From Halopseudomonas xinjiangensis (GTDB lineage: Bacteria; Pseudomonadota; Gammaproteobacteria; Pseudomonadales; Pseudomonadaceae): DNA of 64,000 nucleotides. The notes below the pieces were generated by a model, which was not told the DNA's origin, made no database searches, and saw nothing but the letters and a program-made list of their open reading frames with translations. Position numbers and translations under genes: made by a program. Positions 9,034-19,886 of this stretch are shown one piece after another. How positions within the stretch are numbered: position 1 is the stretch's first letter; every line of letters starts with the position of its first letter. Location: the NCBI GenBank assembly GCA_011050525.1, contig DRFO01000030.1, positions 124,001 through 188,000 on the forward strand. The letters run 5' to 3'.

Positions 9034-9058
9034 TGTCACTCAAGGTGATTGAGCGACA
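9034..9058. promoter_or_regulatory. Palindromic operator candidate between araC-type gene and fadH
   Basis: TGTCACTCAA at 9034-9043 and TTGAGCGACA at 9049-9058 form an inverted repeat matching at nine of ten positions with a five-base spacer. It lies in the divergent promoter region and is the best symmetric element there. Perfect-dyad sites are more typical of TetR or Crp-like regulators than of AraC proteins, which often bind direct repeats, so the binding protein may be a different one. Confidence 0.55.
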
Positions 9059-9107
9059 ACGCGGCTGCGCCTATCTTCAGCTCACACGTTTCGTGGCAGG
9101 CCCCGGT

Positions 9108-9134
9108 ACGCCGGCCGCCGGATCGCCGGCCGCC
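9108..9134. repeat. Short GC-rich direct repeat in the fadH leader
   Basis: CGCCGGCCGCCG occurs at 9108-9119 and again at 9123-9134, separated by three bases. Each copy contains the self-complementary CGGCCG, so the transcript could fold into alternative hairpins just upstream of the fadH ribosome site. Function unknown; it may be a simple slippage repeat. Confidence 0.6.
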
Positions 9135-9164
9135 GAAACGCCTTCTGATGAGTTGACGGAGTAA

Positions 9165-11204
<2,040 letters not shown>

Positions 11205-11210
11205 GCGGCG

Positions 11211-11240
11211 TAAGGGCCCTGCGGGGCCCATTTCTTATCC
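11211..11240 (+). terminator. Probable terminator after fadH
   Basis: GGGCCC (11214-11219), four-base loop, GGGCCC (11224-11229), then ATTTCTTA. Outer bases TAAG can pair further with the T-rich tail. The stem is short but very GC-rich; the T tract is interrupted. Confidence 0.6.
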
Positions 11241-11369
11241 CTGCCAAATCCGTCACACCTGCGACCAGCTCTTGTGATCTAAAATTTGCGCCGCTGGACA
11301 ACCATTCGGAAAAAAGCGCAAAGTTGGGAAACAAAGACCCATGCTCAAGGGACTTGGCGGAGATACGTA

Positions 11370-12212
11370 ATGACAGCAGCAAAGCCCTTGCTGACCGAAG
11401 CAGTGATGTTTTTTTCCGAGCGCGGTATATGCAAGGAAGTACTTTATGCCGAATTCGAGGCCCTGCTCGATGGTCTGGTAGCGACTCCCGAATTTGCGGA
11501 TGAAACCATCGAAGCAGTATTTCTACAGATCAACCATCGCCTGCACGTACGGGCGGCAGTGTTCTTCACCCTTGATTTTGACCTGGACGGGTACGTCAAC
11601 CGGCTCTGGAACATGCCGTTGCGCACGCTGGCTGAAAAGGCCGGCCGGGGACCAGACATGGGTGGTGGCCCCATCCGTCTGGTCTGTCTCGGTTTTACCT
11701 CGCAGCCCGAGTATCGCCCTCATCTCTGGAAGCCCGGGCAGCGCCATGGCAGAGCTGATCTGGCCCGGGTCAAGGATGCCGTTCGGCGCAACGCCCTGGG
11801 CATCGTCCGCGAAGATGAGGACGCGCTCGGTGTGATTGTGGCAGAGCGTCTTCAGATCGCGGCGGAAGATGCCTGGTACGGTGGCGGCAACACCCTTTCC
11901 GATGCCCGCCTGGCCTCCAATGAGGAAACTGAGAAAGCCGCACTGGAACAAATGCAGCGCGAACGCGATGAGCTGGCGAAAAAAGTTACGGTATATGCGC
12001 AGCAGATAGCGGCATTCCAAGAGCAGTTAAAGGCTTTTCAGAAGATGAAGGCAATGGAGCTCGACCGTCTCAAACTAGAGCATGCAGATCACCTTGGCGT
12101 CATCCAGGGCGAACTGCTGGATATCAAGCACGAGCTGGCCAGCCAGCAGAAGATCAACGCTGCGCTCAAGCGCGACCTGCAGAAGGTTCAAAGCCGTACG
12201 TCTATAGAGTAA
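11370..12212 (+). CDS. Conserved hypothetical coiled-coil protein
   Basis: 280 residues. The first two thirds look globular and contain a GFTSQPEYRPHLW segment and repeated acidic stretches; residues about 195-275 are a continuous charged heptad-like region (EKAALEQMQRERDELAKKV onward) typical of a coiled coil. No signal peptide or membrane segment. ATG 11370 was chosen because GGCGGAGA precedes it and the upstream part of the frame (from 11286) overlaps non-coding-looking sequence. It ends tail-to-tail with the DUF1853 gene, overlapping by 11 bases. From memory an uncharacterised gene sits at this position beside nadK in other pseudomonads; I know no function. Confidence 0.75.
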   Translation: MTAAKPLLTEAVMFFSERGICKEVLYAEFEALLDGLVATPEFADETIEAVFLQINHRLHVRAAVFFTLDFDLDGYVNRLWNMPLRTLAEKAGRGPDMGGGPIRLVCLGFTSQPEYRPHLWKPGQRHGRADLARVKDAVRRNALGIVREDEDALGVIVAERLQIAAEDAWYGGGNTLSDARLASNEETEKAALEQMQRERDELAKKVTVYAQQIAAFQEQLKAFQKMKAMELDRLKLEHADHLGVIQGELLDIKHELASQQKINAALKRDLQKVQSRTSIE

Positions 12213-13125
12213 CCGGCAACTCGCCTGGCCAGTGGTCGGGCATGCAGAGGAGTCGTTGCGTCGTCAGCGGATCGTATATTTCTGGGACGTCGCGGCGAAC
12301 CAGCATTAATGGACGGTTCTCGATGGCGCTGAATCTGGCCATCTCTTTCAGGTGCGCAATGCCTGCTGGTCCCGTGCCGATCAGAGGGGGAGGCATCAGC
12401 CACTGTTTGTGCGGCAGCGCTATCCATTCAGCACCGTCCAATGTATTTAGCTCGGCGTGGCGACACCATCTGTTCAGGGTGGCCGGTGCGAGGCTATCTA
12501 CCGCTGGCGGCATTTCTCGATCCAATGGAAGAAATAACTGACCCTGCAGCCAGGCACACGACAGGTCGGGTATCGGGTAGCGCTCCCGCGCCAGCTCCAG
12601 TTTCGAGGCCAGAGACAATTGATGATTCAGCAGCCGATCAATCTTTGAAGCCATCTGATCACGCGGATCAGGCCCCCACCAGGCTGAATGCGGACTGAAT
12701 GACTTCCCGGCAACGGCGTATTCCGGTTGCCCAACATAAAACTTTATCGCCAGCTCCAGATGAACAACCGCTCCGTCTGGCGTCTCTAGAAGCAGGTCAA
12801 GTTCACCCATGGTGATGCCGTGCTGGTAGAGCGTGATGTTGCGGCCGAGCATGCGTACGTCGGGGGCCAGTGTGAGCAGGGCGTGCCATAGCCTTTCATA
12901 ATAGCTGCCCAGTCGACGATCCCTGGACTCAGGAACAAGGCGCTGCAATTCAACCGGATCGGTTTCCAATTGTTTAAGTGTGTGTGTGAGCTTTTCGGGG
13001 TCCTGTCTTAACACCGAGCCGGCCAGGGGATCGCGAACCGGCAGAATGCCTGGCGTGAGGAGGGGAGGCGCCAGCGCGACCCACACCAGATCACGAACCA
13101 AAGGGTGGTTGAACTGCTCGAACAT
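12202..13125 (-). CDS. DUF1853 family protein, possible PD-(D/E)XK nuclease fold
   Basis: 307 residues from ATG 13125, beginning FEQFNHPLVRDLVW, with LGSYYERLWHALL (about 73-85) and GELDLLLETPDGAVVHLELAIKFYVG (about 105-130). The spacing of GELD, a hydrophobic strand and E-x-x-IK is what a PD-(D/E)XK nuclease core would give, so a nucleic-acid role is possible; this is inference. The frame extends to 13539 but upstream sequence overlaps nadK on the other strand. It is divergent from nadK and overlaps the end of the preceding convergent gene by 11 bases. Confidence 0.8.
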   Translation of the reverse strand: MFEQFNHPLVRDLVWVALAPPLLTPGILPVRDPLAGSVLRQDPEKLTHTLKQLETDPVELQRLVPESRDRRLGSYYERLWHALLTLAPDVRMLGRNITLYQHGITMGELDLLLETPDGAVVHLELAIKFYVGQPEYAVAGKSFSPHSAWWGPDPRDQMASKIDRLLNHQLSLASKLELARERYPIPDLSCAWLQGQLFLPLDREMPPAVDSLAPATLNRWCRHAELNTLDGAEWIALPHKQWLMPPPLIGTGPAGIAHLKEMARFSAIENRPLMLVRRDVPEIYDPLTTQRLLCMPDHWPGELPVTL

Positions 13126-13231
13126 GGGTAGTCCCCATTTGCCAGCGCAGCGCCGGCTGCGGATAATCAAGTGCTGCGTGGCAGTGTTACGCATGTGCGG
13201 GTATCTCACAAGTCGACACAGAGAGAGTGGT

Positions 13232-14116
13232 ATGGAGCAATTCCGCAATATTGGATTGATCGGGCGTCTCGGTAGCGGCCGGGTAGTGGACACGCTCAAA
13301 CGCTTGAAGCGCTTTCTGCTTGATAACGGACACTCGGTGATTCTGGAGGATTCGGTGGCCGACCTGCTGCCGGGCCACCAGTTGCAGGTCTGTTCACGCA
13401 AGATGATGGGCGAGATCTGCGACCTGGTCATCGTGGTCGGTGGTGACGGAAGTTTGCTGGGCGCTGCGAGAGCGCTGTGTCGATACAACGTTCCGGTACT
13501 TGGAGTAAACCGGGGCGGGCTGGGCTTTCTGACCGACATATCGCCGGATGAGCTGGAGAGTAGAGTTGGGGAAGTCCTGGCAGGGCGTTACATGGTGGAA
13601 AACCGCTTTCTGCTGGATGCCTATGTGCGCCGGAATGACGAACAGCTCGGCACCAGCGAAGCCCTGAACGATGTGGTCCTGCATCCGGGTAAATCGGCCA
13701 GGATGATTGAATTCGAGCTGTATATCGATGGACAGTTCGTTTACAGCCAGAAGTCGGATGGCCTGATCGTGGCTACGCCTACAGGCTCTACGGCCTACGC
13801 ATTGTCTGCCGGCGGGCCGATCATGCATCCCAAGCTGGACGCTGTGGTGCTGGTGCCGATGTTTCCGCACACGCTGTCCAGCCGCCCGATCGTGGTTGAC
13901 GGAAACAGCGAACTGAAAATCATCGTGTCGTCCCAGAGCGGTATCTATCCGCAGATCAGCTGTGATGGCCAGGTTCATATCGCCTGCGCACCGGGTGACA
14001 CCATCACCATTCGCAAAAAACCACAGAAGCTGCGGCTGCTGCATCCGCTGGATCACAACTTCTATGAGATCTGCCGCAACAAGCTCGGCTGGTCCAGCCG
14101 ATTGACGGAGCAATGA
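13232..14116 (+). CDS. nadK: NAD kinase (NadK)
   Basis: 294 residues. Phosphorylates NAD to NADP, the only route to NADP in the cell. Visible motifs: VVGGDGSLLGAAR (GGDG at 70-73), NRGGLGFLTDI, the NDVVLH element, and DGLIVATPTGSTAYALSAGGP. ATG 13232 follows GAGAGAGTGG; the longer frame from 12980 runs through the divergent DUF1853 gene and is rejected. The stop overlaps the next start (ATGA), making a two-gene or longer operon with the phosphatase and rhomboid genes. Confidence 0.97.
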   Translation: MEQFRNIGLIGRLGSGRVVDTLKRLKRFLLDNGHSVILEDSVADLLPGHQLQVCSRKMMGEICDLVIVVGGDGSLLGAARALCRYNVPVLGVNRGGLGFLTDISPDELESRVGEVLAGRYMVENRFLLDAYVRRNDEQLGTSEALNDVVLHPGKSARMIEFELYIDGQFVYSQKSDGLIVATPTGSTAYALSAGGPIMHPKLDAVVLVPMFPHTLSSRPIVVDGNSELKIIVSSQSGIYPQISCDGQVHIACAPGDTITIRKKPQKLRLLHPLDHNFYEICRNKLGWSSRLTEQ

Positions 14117-15087
14117 GGATGCAGGGGCAGGAAGGGCACACAGGCTACGACGTTATTGGTGATATTCACGGCTGCGCCCACACTCTGACCCTGTTACTCG
14201 ACCGCCTCGGCTATCGCCAGCAGAACGGAGTCTGGCGGCACCCTTCACGGCAGGCATTGTTCCTGGGGGATATCATTGATCGTGGTCCACGTATTCGCGA
14301 GGCTCTGCATCTCGTGCGGGACATGGTCGAGGCGGGCACCGCACGCTGCATCATGGGTAATCACGAGTTCAATGCGCTGGGCTGGTCCACGCCTGCACCT
14401 GCAGGGAGCGGACGGGCTTTTGTTCGTGAGCACACGGAACGCAACCTGCGTCAGGTAAACGATACGCTCGACCAGTTCGCGGCCTGGCCGGATGAGTGGA
14501 GCTCTTTTCTGGACTGGTTTTATACCCTGCCCCTGTTCCTTGATATGGGCGATTTTCGAATGGTACACGCCTGCTGGGATCACGGATTGATCGACGCGTT
14601 TCTGGCCCAATACCCCGACGGCTGTCTGGATATTGATTTTCTTCACGCGTCGGTAGAGCCGGGCAGCTTCGCCGAACAGGTGCAGGACCGATTGCTGCGC
14701 GGAACCGGCATGCGATTGCCCCATGGTCTGTCTATGACCAGCAAGGATGGGCTGCGCAGATCGTTTTTTCGCACCAAGTTCTGGGAAGAAGATCCTCAGA
14801 CGTACGGCGACATCCAGTTCCAGCCAGACCCGCTGCCTGACCACATCGCTGCGCGCCCACTGACCGACAGGCAAAAAGCCGAGTTGCTGATCTACGGTCT
14901 TGATGAGCCGATTCTGTTCGTTGGGCATTACTGGCAGCAGGGCAAGCCCAGCCCGATCCGACCCAATCTCGCCTGTTTGGATTACAGCGCCGTCAAGTTC
15001 GGCAAGATGGTTGCTTACAGATGGAGTGGTGAGCACCGTCTTGATCGAAATAATTTCGTCTGGGTCGAAGTGCCCAGGCTGGACTGA
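14113..15087 (+). CDS. Calcineurin-like metallophosphoesterase
   Basis: 324-residue phosphoesterase of the PPP/bis(5'-nucleosyl)tetraphosphatase type. Metal-ligand motifs GDIHGCAHT (about 17-25), LGDIIDRGP (about 52-60) and MGNHEFN (about 79-85) are intact; a late GHYW may provide the final histidine. Substrate cannot be read from sequence; nucleotide or protein phosphates are possible. ATG 14113 overlaps the nadK stop, with GGAG upstream; a second ATG two codons later is possible. Same gene order (nadK-phosphatase-rhomboid) occurs in P. aeruginosa as I recall. Confidence 0.88.
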   Translation: MRMQGQEGHTGYDVIGDIHGCAHTLTLLLDRLGYRQQNGVWRHPSRQALFLGDIIDRGPRIREALHLVRDMVEAGTARCIMGNHEFNALGWSTPAPAGSGRAFVREHTERNLRQVNDTLDQFAAWPDEWSSFLDWFYTLPLFLDMGDFRMVHACWDHGLIDAFLAQYPDGCLDIDFLHASVEPGSFAEQVQDRLLRGTGMRLPHGLSMTSKDGLRRSFFRTKFWEEDPQTYGDIQFQPDPLPDHIAARPLTDRQKAELLIYGLDEPILFVGHYWQQGKPSPIRPNLACLDYSAVKFGKMVAYRWSGEHRLDRNNFVWVEVPRLD

Positions 15088-15094
15088 GGTGACG

Positions 15095-15922
15095 ATGTAT
15101 CGTGCAATGAATTGTCCGCTGGATGAAGATCTCAGCAAACTCGCCAGGTTTCTCCGCAGCCACGGCGTTGTCCATAGAATAACGGAGGAGGGCGGTCGCC
15201 AGGTGGTATGGACGGTAGACGAAAGCGACGCGCAGGTCGTACAGAACATCTACGCTGAAGGCGTGCCTGAAGTGGTCGATGACCGGAGTGCAGCGGCACG
15301 TTCCGGCAGCGGCTGGCAAACCAGGCTCAGGCAGGTTCCGGTAACCCTCGCGGTGCTGGTCCTGACAGGTTTGGCCGCCGTCTATACGGGGCTGGGCAGT
15401 CGCCCTGAAGCTATCGTTGATTTCACCTTCACCCCGCTCGCGCCGAACGGCTTTCTCGCGCCAGAGATAGACATGAGCCAGTGGTGGCGGCTGGTCACGC
15501 CAATATTTCTGCATTTCAGCCTCATGCACGTGGCGTTCAACGCCTTGTGGTTCTGGGAACTCGGGCGTCGTATAGAACTGCGTTCCGGAGGCTTGTGGTT
15601 GCTCGGTCTCATTGTGCTCTTTGCGTTAAGCTCCAATACCGCCCAATGGCTCGCTAGCGGCAATGGATTGTTTGGCGGCATGTCCGGTGTGGTGTACGGC
15701 TTGCTGGGTTATTGCTGGCTTTACCAGTGGGTCGCGCCCAACGTGCATTTCGAGCTGCCCAAGGGTGTGGTAATCCTCATGCTGGTATGGCTGCTGCTCG
15801 GTGTGTCGGGCTTGATTACTCTGTTAGGCCTGGGCGCCATCGCCAACGCTGCGCATATTGGTGGTTTGGTGGCGGGCTGCATTGTCGGCGCCGTCGCCGG
15901 AGCTCTGCAGCGCAACCGTTGA
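15095..15922 (+). CDS. Rhomboid family intramembrane serine protease (GlpG-like)
   Basis: 275 residues: a soluble cytoplasmic N-terminal domain (1 to about 75) then about six membrane helices. The catalytic dyad is visible as Ser197 in GGMSGVVYG and His254 in NAAHIGGL; the HVAFNALWFWELG loop provides the oxyanion-hole asparagine. Rhomboids cleave membrane proteins within or next to their transmembrane segments. ATG 15095 has GAGGT four bases upstream; the frame from 14900 runs inside the phosphatase and is rejected. Confidence 0.93.
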   Translation: MYRAMNCPLDEDLSKLARFLRSHGVVHRITEEGGRQVVWTVDESDAQVVQNIYAEGVPEVVDDRSAAARSGSGWQTRLRQVPVTLAVLVLTGLAAVYTGLGSRPEAIVDFTFTPLAPNGFLAPEIDMSQWWRLVTPIFLHFSLMHVAFNALWFWELGRRIELRSGGLWLLGLIVLFALSSNTAQWLASGNGLFGGMSGVVYGLLGYCWLYQWVAPNVHFELPKGVVILMLVWLLLGVSGLITLLGLGAIANAAHIGGLVAGCIVGAVAGALQRNR

Positions 15923-15969
15923 ACGCGTTACAATGCCCATTAACTGATCGCCTGTTCGCTGGAGTCAAT

Positions 15970-16236
15970 ATGAGTACTTTTCATGAAATGCTTCGTACCA
16001 TCACCCCTGAGGTGTATACCAGCCTCAAGCTGGCGGTCGAAATCGGCAAATGGTCGGATGGACGCAAGCTCACCCAGGAGCAGAAGGAACTCTGTCTGCA
16101 AGCCATGATTGCCTGGGAAAAGGATAATCTGCCCGAGGAACAACGCACGGGTTACATGGGCCCGCAGAACTGCAAATCCGAAGCGAAGGCGGTACCCAAT
16201 ATATTGTTTTCCACCGGTTCGGAAACACTGCACTGA
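15970..16236 (+). CDS. DUF1315 (YeaC-like) small protein
   Basis: 88 residues, hydrophilic, no signal peptide. MLRTITPEVYTSLKLAVEIGKWSDGRKL and the WEKDNLPEEQRTGYM segment match the YeaC/DUF1315 family, which has no assigned role. ATG 15970 is preceded by GGAG. The TGA overlaps the ATG of the following DUF2797 gene, so the two are translationally coupled; they precede pepN as in other pseudomonads. Confidence 0.88.
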   Translation: MSTFHEMLRTITPEVYTSLKLAVEIGKWSDGRKLTQEQKELCLQAMIAWEKDNLPEEQRTGYMGPQNCKSEAKAVPNILFSTGSETLH

Positions 16237-17078
16237 TGCCCTTGTTGTCTGCCGAGGGCACAGTCAGGAAAATGATCGGTGAGTTGCGGGAGGGTGATAA
16301 CACCGTTCAGTACAGCCTGCCGGTGGGTTCGGAGACGATCGCCTTGAATGCCTGTCTTGGCAGGACCGTGCGGCTTGAGGCGCTGGGTGATATCTACTGC
16401 GTTCACTGTGCCCGCCGTACCAAGACCAGCTTCAGCCAGGGCTATTGTTACCCGTGTTTTACCAAGCTGCCCCAGTGCGACCTGTGCATCATGAGCCCGG
16501 AGCGCTGCCATTATGACCAGGGAACATGCCGTGACCCGGCGTGGGGCGAGCAGTTCTGCATGAGCGACCATATTGTCTATCTGGCCAACTCCTCCGGCGC
16601 CAAGGTAGGTATAACGCGTGCCACGCAGTTGCCGACTCGCTGGATCGATCAGGGTGCCAGCCAGGCCCTTCCCATCATGCGTGTGTCCCTGCGCCGCCAT
16701 TCAGGACTGGTGGAGGATCTTCTGCGCAGGCAAGTGGGTGACAAGACCAATTGGCGCGCATTATTGCGGGGCGTACCTGATCCGCTGAACCTGACCGAAC
16801 TGCGTGACACCCTGTTGAGCGGCGCACGGGAGGGCATGGATGCGTTGCATCTTGAGCACGGCCTGCAAGCCTTTCAGCCATTGGCCGAAGCGGAGGTAAT
16901 GGAGATCCGTTACCCGGTGCTGGAATATAGCCCAAAGCCAAAGTCAGCCAATCTGGCGAAGGAGCCTGTTCTGGAGGGCACTCTGCTGGGCATCAAAGGT
17001 CAATATCTGCTACTGGATACCGCGGTAATCAATATTCGCAAGTACACGGGCTACAATGTGGCGTTTACCGTTCACTAG
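16236..17078 (+). CDS. DUF2797 zinc-ribbon-like protein
   Basis: 280 residues. Paired cysteines CVHC (about 51-54), CYPC (about 69-72), CDLC (about 79-82) and a fourth cysteine group suggest bound zinc. The HIVYLANSSGAKVGITR segment (about 111-127) resembles a GIY-YIG-like core strand with VYLA...KVGIT, and R/W/D residues follow, so a nuclease-like fold is possible but unproven. The ATG overlaps the DUF1315 stop and lacks its own strong ribosome site, consistent with coupling. Confidence 0.82.
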   Translation: MPLLSAEGTVRKMIGELREGDNTVQYSLPVGSETIALNACLGRTVRLEALGDIYCVHCARRTKTSFSQGYCYPCFTKLPQCDLCIMSPERCHYDQGTCRDPAWGEQFCMSDHIVYLANSSGAKVGITRATQLPTRWIDQGASQALPIMRVSLRRHSGLVEDLLRRQVGDKTNWRALLRGVPDPLNLTELRDTLLSGAREGMDALHLEHGLQAFQPLAEAEVMEIRYPVLEYSPKPKSANLAKEPVLEGTLLGIKGQYLLLDTAVINIRKYTGYNVAFTVH

Positions 17079-17102
17079 GCCCTATCTCACCAGGACACCG
17101 CC

Positions 17103-19754
17103 ATGCGTACCGAACAACCGAAGACCATCTATCTCAAGGATTATCAGCAGCCCGACTACTGGATAGATGAAACGCACCTCACTTTCGAGCTGTTCGATGA
17201 CCATGCGCTGGTTCATAGCCGCCTGCTGGTTCGGGTGAATGAAGACAAGGCGCATTCCTCAGCGCCGCCCCTGGTGCTGGATGGTCAGCAGCTCGAGTTG
17301 CTATCGATAGCCGTTGATGACCAGGCTCTGAACCAGGACGACTATCAAGTGGATGCGGATACGCTGACCCTGCACCGTCCGACTCAGCAGTTCGATCTGT
17401 CCATCACTACCCGCATCAAGCCAAGGCAGAACACTGCCCTGGAAGGTCTGTATCAGTCCGGTGAGATGTTCTGTACGCAGTGCGAGGCGGAGGGGTTTCG
17501 CAAGATTACCTATTACCTGGATCGTCCGGATGTGATGAGCCGCTTCACTACTACGGTGATTGCCGCGCGGGGCGAATACCCGGTTCTGCTGTCCAATGGC
17601 AATCCCATCGCCTCAGGTGATCACGAAGGTGGCCGCCATTGGGTTACCTGGGAAGACCCGTTCCCCAAGCCCGCCTACCTGTTTGCCCTGGTAGCGGGCG
17701 ATCTTTGCGTAATCAGCGACAGCTTCATCACAATGAGTGGTCGCGAAATTGACCTGCGCATTTACGTAGAACCGGAAAATCGCGAGCAATGTGATCACGC
17801 GATGGACAGTCTCAAGCGCTCGATGCGCTGGGATGAAGAGGTCTACGGGCGTGAGTACGACCTTGATATCTTCATGATCGTGGCAGTGAACGACTTCAAC
17901 ATGGGCGCCATGGAAAACAAGGGCCTCAATATATTCAACTCCAGTTGTGTGCTGGCTCACCCCGATACTGCGACGGACCTGGCCTTCCAGCGAGTGGAAG
18001 CGGTGGTTGCACACGAGTATTTCCATAACTGGTCAGGTAACCGGGTGACCTGTCGTGACTGGTTCCAGCTGTCGCTGAAGGAAGGCTTCACGGTTTTTCG
18101 CGATTCCGAATTTTCGGCGGACATGAACTCAGCGACCGTCAAACGCATTGAAGATGTGACGTTCCTTCGGTCCAACCAGTTCGCCGAAGATGCTGGCCCG
18201 ATGGCTCACCCGGTGCGGCCCGATTCGTTTATTGAAATTTCCAACTTCTATACGCTGACGGTGTATGAAAAGGGCTCTGAAGTCGTGCGTATGCTACATA
18301 CCATGCTGGGAGCTGAAGGCTTTCGCAAGGGCACTGACCTATATTTCGAGCGGCATGACGGCCAGGCCGTCACCTGCGATGACTTCATCGCCGCCCTGGA
18401 AGAGGCCAATGGAGCGGATCTTGCGCAGTTCAAACGTTGGTACAGTCAGGGCGGCACGCCGCGACTGGTTATAAAAAGCGAGTACGATGCGTCGGCCAGC
18501 ACCTTCAGCCTGCATTTCAGTCAAAGCTGCCCGCCGACCCCAGGTCAGCCAGAAAAACTGCCTATGGTGATTCCGGTCAGAATGGCTCTGCTGGACGCAA
18601 CGGGGCGCGAGCTGCCCTTGAAGGTGGCGGGGGAGGCGGAGCCCAGAGGCACTGAAACGGTGATCGTGCTGACTGAGGCCGAGCAGGTATTCACCTTTGA
18701 AGGTATTGCGCAGGAGCCTTTGCCTTCTCTGCTGCGTGGTTTTTCCGCACCGGTCAAGATGAGCTATCCCTATTCCCGGGATGACCGAGTGTTTTTGGCC
18801 AAGCATGATCCCGACGGCTTCAATCGCTGGGAAGCAGCCCAGAGCCTGGCGGTCGAAGTGTTGCAGGGGCTGGTGGCTATCCATCAGGCAGGCAGGCCGC
18901 TTAGGCTGGATTTGCGCTTGCTGGATGTTCATCGCACCGCACTCGCCGATCCGGATCTGGATCCGGCGATGGTTGCGGAAATCTTGCGCCTACCCTCGGA
19001 ATCCTACCTGGTGGAGTTGGCCGACATCGCCGACGTGGACAGTATTCATCGGGTGCGCGAATGGGTGCGCCTGGAACTGGCCAATGCCATGAGCGATGAG
19101 ATGTGGGCTGTGTTCCGGCGCCTTGACGTGCCGTCGGCCTATAGCCCTGACGCTGACGCCATGGCCAGGCGCAGCTTGAAGAACACGCTGCTGGGTTATG
19201 TGATGGAAACCGGTTCGGCTGAAGCGCTTTCGGCCTGCGTCAGGCAATTCGTCGAAGCCAATAACATGACGGATCGCCAAGCAGCGCTGGTAGCGCTGGT
19301 CAATTCGTCCCATGAAGAACAGAAAAAAGCGGCACTGCATGATTTTGCCGAGCGCTGGGCTGCTTACCCGCTGGTCATGGATCAGTGGTTCAGTATTCAG
19401 GCTGGCTGTTCATTGGCTGGCGGACTGGAGCGGGTACAGGCACTGCAGGAACATGCGGCTTTCACATTGCGCAATCCAAACAAGATCCGCGCGCTATATG
19501 GTGCCTTCGCCAATCAGAATCTGATCAATTTCCATCGTAAGGACGGGGCAGGGTACCGCTTTTTGGCCGATCAGATAATGATCCTCAACGGACTGAACCC
19601 GCAGATTGCCTCGCGCTTGCTCACGCCGCTGACGCGGTGGCGCAAATACGATGAGCAGCGCCAGGTTTTGATGAAAGTCGAACTGGGACGCATCATGCAG
19701 CATCCGGACCTGTCTCCCGATGTTTATGAAGTGGTCAGCAAATCTCTGGCTTAA
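17103..19754 (+). CDS. pepN: Aminopeptidase N (PepN), M1 family
   Basis: 883 residues, normal for the proteobacterial cytosolic enzyme. Removes N-terminal residues from peptides during protein turnover. The exopeptidase motif MGAMENKG lies near residue 266 and the zinc site HEYFHNWSGNR near 303, with the third ligand glutamate in LKEGFTVFRD about 20 residues later. Start ATG 17103 follows AGGA. It closes the block that began with nadK; a hairpin follows the stop. Confidence 0.97.
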   Translation: MRTEQPKTIYLKDYQQPDYWIDETHLTFELFDDHALVHSRLLVRVNEDKAHSSAPPLVLDGQQLELLSIAVDDQALNQDDYQVDADTLTLHRPTQQFDLSITTRIKPRQNTALEGLYQSGEMFCTQCEAEGFRKITYYLDRPDVMSRFTTTVIAARGEYPVLLSNGNPIASGDHEGGRHWVTWEDPFPKPAYLFALVAGDLCVISDSFITMSGREIDLRIYVEPENREQCDHAMDSLKRSMRWDEEVYGREYDLDIFMIVAVNDFNMGAMENKGLNIFNSSCVLAHPDTATDLAFQRVEAVVAHEYFHNWSGNRVTCRDWFQLSLKEGFTVFRDSEFSADMNSATVKRIEDVTFLRSNQFAEDAGPMAHPVRPDSFIEISNFYTLTVYEKGSEVVRMLHTMLGAEGFRKGTDLYFERHDGQAVTCDDFIAALEEANGADLAQFKRWYSQGGTPRLVIKSEYDASASTFSLHFSQSCPPTPGQPEKLPMVIPVRMALLDATGRELPLKVAGEAEPRGTETVIVLTEAEQVFTFEGIAQEPLPSLLRGFSAPVKMSYPYSRDDRVFLAKHDPDGFNRWEAAQSLAVEVLQGLVAIHQAGRPLRLDLRLLDVHRTALADPDLDPAMVAEILRLPSESYLVELADIADVDSIHRVREWVRLELANAMSDEMWAVFRRLDVPSAYSPDADAMARRSLKNTLLGYVMETGSAEALSACVRQFVEANNMTDRQAALVALVNSSHEEQKKAALHDFAERWAAYPLVMDQWFSIQAGCSLAGGLERVQALQEHAAFTLRNPNKIRALYGAFANQNLINFHRKDGAGYRFLADQIMILNGLNPQIASRLLTPLTRWRKYDEQRQVLMKVELGRIMQHPDLSPDVYEVVSKSLA

Positions 19755-19763
19755 CCGCCAGAG
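19744..19763 (+). terminator. Hairpin at the pepN stop codon
   Basis: CTCTGGC (19744-19750), loop TTAACC holding the TAA stop, GCCAGAG (19757-19763). Seven perfect pairs but no T run afterwards, so it may slow exonucleases or act with Rho rather than terminate on its own. Confidence 0.4.
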
Positions 19764-19886
19764 TACTGGTTCACAGCGATTACAAATTATTACCTGGCGC
19801 CGATGGTGTCGTTTGGTGTTTCCCTCTAATATGATCCGCGCCCCGCATCCAGGCGGGGGCATCCTATAACAATAAAGGGGGTTGGT

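Noticed and set aside
14245-15249. 334-codon minus-strand frame opposite the phosphatase and rhomboid genes
   Set aside because: Runs across two real plus-strand genes without start signals or family motifs.
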